64,000 bases of DNA, taken from positions 5,904,607 through 5,968,606 of the forward strand of contig NC_060258.1 in the NCBI RefSeq assembly GCF_921293095.1, given 5' to 3'. Source of the DNA: Ischnura elegans. Lineage: Eukaryota; Arthropoda; Insecta; Odonata; Coenagrionidae. The first letter of the stretch is position 1. Each line of letters begins with the position of its first letter. Below the pieces are notes generated by a model that was not told where the DNA came from, did no database searches, and saw nothing but the letters and a program-made list of their open reading frames with translations. Of the stretch, positions 57,885 through 64,000 are shown piece by piece. Made by a program: the position numbers and the translations under genes.

Positions 57885-58217
57885 ACTGATTTCCATCAGA
57901 TTTGACACTGATTTCCAACAGGTTTGACGCACTGATTTCCCTCCGATTTGAATCTGTTTTGAAAATTGAAACAGCTGGAAAGTAGTAGGAAGACAGTTGG
58001 AAATGTCCAATATGGCGGCTGTTTTCCTACTCATTTCCTTCGCGGGTGGTTTGTATCTGATTTCCACTATTCGACAGATTTGAATCTGGCTTCCACCGTT
58101 CAACAGATTTGAATCTCTTTCCCCATATTTTTGAATCTGATTTTCACCATCCTACAGGTTTGAATCTGGTTTTCCCACTTTTGCTACGGTGAATCTGTTT
58201 TCCACCTTCTTACAGTG
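57885..58217. repeat. Subterminal repeat array (~28-30 bp units)
   Basis: Variants of CAGATTTGAATCTG followed by TTCCACC recur at roughly 28-30 bp spacing (for example near 58073, 58102, 58156 and 58184), with looser copies from 57890. They end at the CACTG terminus. Confidence 0.65.
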
Positions 58218-58443
58218 TTAAGTCCAGTTTGCGACTAGATTCTCACCACCTACGAGTTACTTCCACTTTTAAAATTCACAGATGAACTCACAGTACTCAC
58301 CCAACTTTCTTATAGAATCTCCTCCATCAAAATATAATTACACTCGGCAAGACAATCGCGCCTTAATGATAAGGGACTAATTTCACTGCATTAACTGAAC
58401 GGAAGTATTGCATTACAATGGAACAACATATACTCTTCACACA

Positions 58444-58449
58444 TTTATT
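58444..58449 (-). promoter_or_regulatory. Polyadenylation signal of the BEN gene
   Basis: AATAAA on minus, about 75 bp after the stop at 58523. Confidence 0.6.
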
Positions 58450-58522
58450 TTGAAATGAAAAAAACACTAAAAAAATAACACAAGTGGTGACAATTTATAC
58501 ATTTCAATGAGATACATGCAAT

Positions 58523-60311
58523 TTAGATAGAATTTTCGCCGTCCTCCTCCAAACCTTCTAACATCCTCCGCACGTCCTCGGGGATATCGGCTGCCTTCAT
58601 GGTGGCTGCAGCGGACCTCAAATAACAAAACACCCAATGAATTTCAAATTTGGATAAAACGAACTTAGGTTTGCGGCGAGCAAGACCTTTTACTACCAGT
58701 CATTTTGAATGAACTGTACTTCTTTAATTGTATAAAGTAACGAGTAATAATTCTTTATGAAATGTAACTTACTTCGTCGACTTTCGGGGGTAGCTGTATT
58801 TCTTGCCCTCCCTCCGCTGGGCATACATCCGGAGATTCCCCGCCAATTTGTTTAAGGTTGAGGCCACCGCTGGAGTGGGCATCCCCGAGCATTTGAACTT
58901 TACGAACACTGTGAAAAAAGTAGATTTGCGTTAACACCACAAAAAAATCGCACGCATCTTTATGATTGAGAGATAATAATTAACATTTAACAATTGAATA
59001 AGTTGCAGCCTTATCTTGCAGAAAAATAGAAAGAACTCACGTTCCACGGCACTCAAGGTATCCTTGTCTGCTGGCGGGAGTCCACTTTTATCTGCGCCAA
59101 ACCTCTGGCCAGTGGCCGAGTGGCTCATGATGTACTCCCTCCCTTTTGATTCCCGCAGCAACTGCCGCTGCATTTTCGCCGGATTCCCGGCTGCAGAATG
59201 GACTATTTTTGCCTTAGCATTTCGTCCTATACTCACTTTGTACCCTGGGTACAGTACAACCTGAAAGATAGGCATGAGTAATTGAGTAAATTCACTCTAA
59301 GGCGCTAGATACGGCAATATGCCTTTAAAAGGTAGGTGCAAGACAGTGGCTTGCTGCCGCAAATGTATTACGTGGAGGGAATAAAAACCTTCACAATATG
59401 AATAGATAGCTAACTAGACTAACCACAGTGGGGTCATATCGACCTATCTCGATAAGGAGAAGGATAGCAAGGAACACAGCATACAATGCCTCTGACAAGG
59501 TTACATGATAATTCCACTAGGTTTGTTACAGAATGGAGGACTTCACCCAGACCCCATAAATGACATGATTCTTACCTTTTCCTCTCCACCGCCATGAAAT
59601 ATGGCTGCATATTTCAAACATATGTCTCCCTTCTGCGCTTCACTCCCTAAAATAGGAAAGAATAATGAAAATATAAATGGAATTGGAAAAAATGTGTAAA
59701 TGATCTAGGTTGAATTTCGCCGATTACATATACATGTATATAAATATTTCACTTACCCGCATTCCGCAATTCCTCCGTCAGCTCGGAAATAGCGTCAGGC
59801 TTTCGAAGCGGCACGGGGCTCCCAATTACGGCATCTCCGGCCGGTATTGCCGCCACACACTCCTGCCGTCTCGCGTTGGTCGTGTACTTAGCTTTCTCCC
59901 TCCTAATGCGCATATTAGCATGTGCGGGGTAGCAGCGCAGCTCAATGGCCTCTTTGATGGGCACATTGACTGCCATGAGCCTCTCGAAATACATTTGAGA
60001 CTCCTTGGCTTCCTCCATTGATCCTAAGGAAAGCAAAACCAATATTTATTGCAATTAAGGCCGCTTAATTTTTGCCGCACACACTATACTTCGTACAAAT
60101 TTAAATACTTATCGCCACATTGAGTAACGCGAACTCTTTCTTCGCGACCTTCCCAAGTTATATTGAAGTCCTCGTTGACTATGGGGTCCTTAATATACCC
60201 GCCTAAATCTTTTACGGCAGCCGTCGTGCTGTCGCTGTAAAAGTGTAACACTCCACTTTTTTTTGCCGCCCTTCCCTCTCGCTCCCCCGGATGCTGGAGT
60301 TGCAGCACCAA
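58523..60311 (-). CDS. BEN-domain protein gene, six exons, open in exons 2-6
   Basis: The exons on minus are 1 (about 60311-60109), 2 (60023-59757), 3 (59646-59576), 4 (59260-59041, BEN), 5 (58908-58773) and 6 (58616-58523, stop TAA). Exons 2-6 have GT/AG borders and join without a stop. The BEN exon reads VVLYPGYKVSIGRNAKAKI, ESKGREYIMSHSATGQRFG and PADKDTLSAVE. BEN domains mediate DNA or chromatin binding. Exon 1 (VLHFYSDSTTAAVKDLGGYI, TWEGREERVRVTQCGD) resembles the N-terminal domain of DUF4806 proteins. Its best donor (GATAA/GTATTT) leaves phase 2 whereas exon 2 needs phase 1, so exon 1 uses another site, joins elsewhere, or translation begins at the ATG in exon 2 (60018). The ORF at 60600 runs divergently. 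The protein is not linked to the neighbouring CACTA fossil by sequence. Confidence 0.75.
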
Positions 60312-60599
60312 CTTTCCAGTGAGCTCTCGTCATACTCCATACTTCTCAAAAGTTCAATGAAGAATTCGTTTCTACGTGAAGGACCTCCTCGCTACAGCTC
60401 GGCAGTTAATATGGCGGCGTACATCGGAGCACATGCACAGCGTCGGAAAAAAGTGAAGGGAGAAATCGGCGAAAACATTTGACGTGCGATAAGTTACCCT
60501 GTAAGGTTCTTGTAATTTAAACTTTGATCTTCTAAGCATTGATTGGAAAGTTGAAAGGCATTCTGTCCGTTAATTCGATTTTTCCGTGTGAAGTTCAGA

Positions 60600-60706
60600 A
60601 TGCCAAAAACAACGTACAAAAAATCATCACGAACTACTGTTGAGATTATTAAATCGGCAGTGGATAAATTTGGACTTATCGTGGAGGAAAAAAAGAACAC
60701 ACCAAC
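60600..60706 (+). CDS. N-terminal ORF interrupted by a Harbinger element
   Basis: On plus ATG at 60600 opens MPKTTYKKSSRTTVEIIKSA, then VDKFGLIVEEKKNTPT, and the frame runs into the Harbinger terminus at 60710. Short basic N termini of this wording precede a BED/C2H2-like finger in CGGBP1-like proteins of insects, but the finger itself is not present, so the family is a guess. It starts about 290 bp from the start of the divergent BEN gene. The remainder would lie beyond the element, off the window. It could be a retroposed copy or a host gene broken by the insertion. Confidence 0.3.
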
Positions 60707-61041
60707 TTATGCCCCGTTTACACCACGATCGTCGCGACGTTGATCGCGACTACTGCACGTTTACACGTCTAAAAGTTACCATCGTAACTCAGTGCTGCCC
60801 TCGTTGGGGAATTGTGTCATAACAAGTGACTGCAAGTGACCACGCGAAGGTAAATATAATTCTAGAAAGATAGTATGTGAATGATATTAACGATTTAATG
60901 TTGTAAAACTGCAATTGTGTATATATACGTGTAATAATATTTTAAAGGAAAATCGCCTATGCTGAATATTTGTGAATGGCCTTCCATTGATTGACAATTA
61001 TTTCTAAATTTTCATTTTAGTTTTGTGTTGTCGAAACCGCC

Positions 61042-62388
61042 ATGGACTTCGGTAACATAATAGCAGCTATAGCTGCTTACCAAAGATACCGTATGATACG
61101 GAACCGGCGACAGAATATGCAATTTGAAATTGCTCGTCTGGAGCGGTTAATTGCAATGAACTTTAGGCGACGAAGAGCCGTGAGAAGAGCTTGGGCTTAT
61201 ATTCGAGCCCAAGCGGTATGGGAGAGAGACGTCCCTGCTTGGCCGGAAGATAGATTTCTTCAAACATTTCGTGTGTCTAGGGACATGTTTGACATGTTAT
61301 GCCGAGAACTGGCACCGTTCATCGGTCGACAGGATACGGTAATGAGGCCTGCCCTACCGGTGGCGAAGAGGGTCGCTGTAGCCCTCTTCTATTTAAAATC
61401 TGGGGCTGATTATGGAGTGGTAGGCCTTGCTTTCGGCGTGGGGAAAGCTACTGTGCATGTCATTGTAAGGGACTTCTGCAGAGCTGTCCTTGACAGATAT
61501 TTTATGGAATGTATAGTGTTCCCGTCGACGGAGGAGGGAATGGCCGCCAAGGAGAACTGCTTCCGCACCCAGTGGAACTTCCCGGGAACCATCGGTGCCA
61601 TTGACGGGTGCCATATACCTATGAAGACCCCAATCCACGGAGGAGCTGATTATTACAATTACAAAGGGTGGCACTCGGTCATCCTTTTGGCTGTAGTGGA
61701 CAGTCAGTATAGGTAAGTAGTCATTAATGGTTAAAAATAATGTTATATACTTCACGCTGACCACGTATACATATATTCAAAAACATTTTATTTTCTGCAG
61801 GTTCATTTACTGCAATAGTGGCTATCCGGGGAGGGTCCATGATGCTGGTGTGCTGCGGGCTAGTGCCTTGTGGGATGTCATCACTAATGGCGGCTTACCT
61901 GGGAAGTACCATTTAATTGGTGATGGGGCTTTCCCCCTGGGAGCCAACATGGTGAAGCCTTTCCCGAGGCCAAATGGACCCCACGAAGAGCATTTTAATT
62001 ACCGGTGGGTTTCCTGTTTTGTACCCATCATGAAGTCATAGTCATGTTATCCTCTGAATTTTAATTTATTGTAACCTCTTACAGACTCTCTAGGGCCCGG
62101 ATGGTAGTGGAGAATGCTTTTGGGCGCCTCAAGGGCAGATGGCGAGTCCTCCTTAAAGCCTCTGAAGTGGACGTTGCAAGGCTAGTGGAAGTGATAAATA
62201 CCTGCTGTATCCTACACAACATCTGTGAGGAAAATAGGGAGGTGTTCTGGGCGGATTGGCTCGAAGAAGCAAATGCTGCTGAGAATATGTTTCCGCAACC
62301 CCAAGATGAAGCTGGTGGGGACAATTTTGTTGATGGGGAAGAGAAGAGAGAATTTCTGGCGCAGCAACTTTATGATGCTGTGCAATAA
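61042..62388 (+). CDS. PIF/Harbinger DDE transposase, three exons, intact
   Basis: The exons are 61042-61712, 61801-62004 and 62085-62388, with GT-AG introns of 88 and 80 bp (both phase 2) and an open product of 392 residues. The N-terminal region is basic (NFRRRRAVRRAWAYIRAQ). The middle has the helix-turn-helix-like KRVAVALFYLKSGADYGVVG and FGVGKATVHVIVRDF. Catalytic acids are in IGAIDGCHIPM (exon 1), IGDGAFPLGANM (exon 2) and VVENAFGRLKGRWR (exon 3), the DDE order of DDE_4/Harbinger enzymes. It cuts and pastes at TWA targets and normally needs the Myb-like partner for nuclear entry and DNA binding. No stop or frameshift is seen. The start was chosen as the ATG after the AT-rich leader, 13 bp past TTGTCGAAACCGCC. 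Confidence 0.9.
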
Positions 62389-63079
62389 TTCGACGAAATC
62401 CTCAACTCATAAACCAGTCCTTTTCAGGACTACCAATTACTCCAGGGTAATTGTTCTCCATGACAAAGCTTTCCTTACAACCCTGTTCCTACCTGAAGGA
62501 AAACAGCCCAAGTTATGCCCTTCATTTCTAACCTTGCTGTAAAACCCGCCAGCAGGCACTGTATTTTAAGCAATTATATCATAATTACAAAGACCCTTTC
62601 CCAAGTACTTAGGGAAGAATGGAGCAGAAATGAGTTTTTCATAAGTAAATTATCACTATCACTTACATTTTACATTAGTACCTAGCTCATAACCTATAGT
62701 GACCAGTGCACATAAAGTTATCACATAGTACTGCAATAATGTGATCCCTCATGGGCCTTTCCCCTCACTTGCAAACCCCGCTGTGAGAATGGACCATCCT
62801 TCAACCATTTCCTAACCCTTACATACTCACTCGCTTTTATGAGGCCTGTCAACTGTGGTAGCTAGATCACTCTTACCTTAGGAAATTGTTACAGCAGAAA
62901 CAAACCTAATGAAACATCTTCAAGAATAAAAATCATTATGCCTCACGAATCGCTGAGCTACACAAGCAAAATATATGAATTACATATTCTCATCGAATTA
63001 TGAGAAGGAAAACTAGCACTGTTGGGGAGGAATGGGTTGAAAAGCAACTGAGACACAATAAAATTCAGTTTTTCAAATT
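62389..63079. other. 3' UTR and spacer between convergent Harbinger genes
   Basis: No coding content. AATAAA on plus at about 63057 and AATAAA on minus at about 63079-63084 are candidate polyadenylation signals for the two convergent genes. Confidence 0.5.
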
Positions 63080-63743
63080 TTATTTCAGGTTTTTGGGACG
63101 CAACACAACAATTTTCCTAATGCACTGAACAGAGGACAATGTACATAGACTGGCAGTTGTTGGAGAGATGGTGGAGCTGGTGGTTGTTGGGGAGATGGTG
63201 GGGCTGGTGGTTGTTGGGGAGATGGTGGGGCTTGGGGTTGGTATGTGAATAGAGCGGCTTGGGGTTGGCATGGGAATAGAGCGGCTTGGGGTTGGTGTGG
63301 GCATGGGGGGGCTGGGGGTTGGTATGGGAATATAGCGGCTTGGGGTTGGCATGGGAATAGAGCGGCTTGGGGTTGGTGTGGGCATGGGGGGGCTGGGGGT
63401 TGGTGTGGGGATGGGGGGGCTAGGAGAAGGTATGGAAATTGGGGGGCTCGGATAAGGAGGGGAGATGTTGACATTAGGGTGGCACAATGGGAGAGAATAG
63501 TTGGAGGGAGGTCCTCTCACCACCGACTCCACGAGCATTCTTAGGTAGTCCAGGGCCCTCTCCTCCCTTTCTTCCTGGCTCCTCAGCATCCCCATATACT
63601 CTTCATGCGAAGACCTTAGGTACGTTGTGATGTCCGCTTCACTCCTCCTCTTCCTCCGCGATATTAATGGAGTGGCTGGAGTGGCTGGGGTGGATGGGCC
63701 AGCTGAGGTGGATGGACCCCCATCATCACCCGAGAGCACTTGT
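63080..63743 (-). CDS. Myb/SANT-like partner protein of Harbinger, last exon
   Basis: After a TTGCAG acceptor (exon start 63743) the minus frame reads QVLSGDDGGPSTSAGPST, a basic patch RRKRRSEADI and a helix HEEYMGMLRSQEEREERAL. A long Pro/Thr/Ser repeat tail follows, ending LRPKNLK. Harbinger-associated Myb/SANT proteins end in this way, with a nuclear-signal-like KRR patch, then a Glu/Arg helix. The DNA-binding domain would be in upstream exons beyond 64000, so the family call rests on position and C-terminal layout. The proline-rich 9-residue repeats are an unusual addition. Confidence 0.6.
63163..63446. repeat. 27-bp coding minisatellite
   Basis: From 63231 eight units of 27 bp (CTTGGGGTTGG + 16 variable bases) follow one another, with alternating variants that give an 81-bp higher-order period. 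The stretch before it (63163-63230) has a related 27-bp unit (GAGATGGTGGGGCTGGTGGT). Each unit encodes nine residues (such as PTPSRSIPM) of the Myb-like partner on minus. Confidence 0.85.
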
Positions 63744-64000
63744 CTGCAACACAATATTAAGGAAGTATTACTTGTCAAACAATGGAATATGAATCGTGCC
63801 AGTTATTTAGAACTTCTATGATATCAAATGGGAAAACACAGGGAACCGATTGAGGACTCCATTCCCTATGGTCCTTAAGTGACTAAACAGCAAATGGGTT
63901 ACCAAGTTACGGTGATTCTGTGCAATGCCAGGTTACACTCATTCAAACAAGCATTCACTTACATTAGTTAGGTGATTTGCATCTTTCAATTATGCCTTAG
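63744..64000. other. Probable intron of the Myb-like partner
   Basis: AT-rich sequence upstream of the last exon. No further exon recognised before the window ends. Confidence 0.4.

Larger units (their letters stand above)
55965..58217 (+). mobile_element. CACTA (EnSpm)-like element, right part
   Basis: A transposase relic on plus is followed by an array of GATTTGAATCTG-type repeats. The array ends at 58217 with CACTG reading inward on minus (CACTGTAAGAAGGTGG), which fits a CACTA-type terminus and subterminal repeats. The left end is not visible and may have been cut off where the I-clade LINE ends. Confidence 0.55.
60710..64000 (+). mobile_element. PIF/Harbinger element, left part, looks autonomous
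   Basis: After TTA (60707-60709) the sequence reads TGCCCCGTTTACACCACGAT, which resembles Harbinger ends and shares GTTTACAC with the MITE at 29658. Inside are an intact DDE transposase on plus and the last exon of a Myb/SANT-like partner on minus, the usual two-gene content. The right end lies beyond the window. CG-rich words (CGTCGCGACGTTGATCGCGA) follow the terminus. Confidence 0.75.

Noticed and set aside
63245-63544. Gly/Trp-rich plus frame
   Set aside because: Reverse reading of the 27-bp minisatellite. The minus frame has the supported acceptor and stop.

Overview
The window is eukaryotic, almost certainly from an insect or close hexapod relative with a repeat-rich genome. The evidence is split ZAD domains (the N-terminal zinc module of insect C2H2 proteins), BEN and DUF4806-type genes, GT-AG introns throughout, AT-rich spacers, and many mobile element families. 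No rRNA gene, intact tRNA gene or CRISPR array was seen. I cannot name the species.

Region by region. 1-7 kb holds a small cluster of ZAD modules. One two-exon copy on the minus strand is intact. A second, head-to-head with it, is damaged. A third is a tandem duplicate whose first exon is split by a 1.2 kb insertion with inverted ends. 8.4-10.8 kb is a decayed Tc1/mariner-type element (D-41-D spacing) with an intron-like gap and a ~138-bp array at one end. 13.8-21.1 kb is a young Ty3/Gypsy LTR element in a (TA)n tract. 21-28 kb is mostly unique AT-rich sequence.

28.8-36.5 kb is a minus-strand locus. It contains a DUF4806-protein N-terminal exon, DUF4806 exons, an intron-bearing piggyBac transposase gene, and a BEN-domain exon series with two nonsense codons. 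A Harbinger-type MITE sits in one of the BEN introns. A paralogous BEN gene at 58.5-60.3 kb (minus) keeps exons 2-6 open with the same exon order and phases.

37-58 kb is packed with retroelements and one DNA element. In order these are a Penelope-like fragment, a 25-bp minisatellite, a Jockey-like LINE, three Tx1/L1-like LINE segments interleaved with four tRNA-like units on one strand, a near full-length I-clade LINE with RNase H, and a CACTA-like transposase fossil with subterminal repeats.

60.7 kb to the end is the left part of an autonomous PIF/Harbinger element. It has an intact three-exon DDE transposase on plus and, convergent to it, the last exon of its probable Myb/SANT-like partner. 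It interrupts a small ORF that runs divergently from the BEN gene.

The points most worth following are the two related BEN/DUF4806 loci, whose splice phases suggest a shared N-terminal module with alternative tails; the piggyBac gene with three short coding exons before its main exon; and the association of Tx1-like LINE pieces with tandem tRNA-like units.
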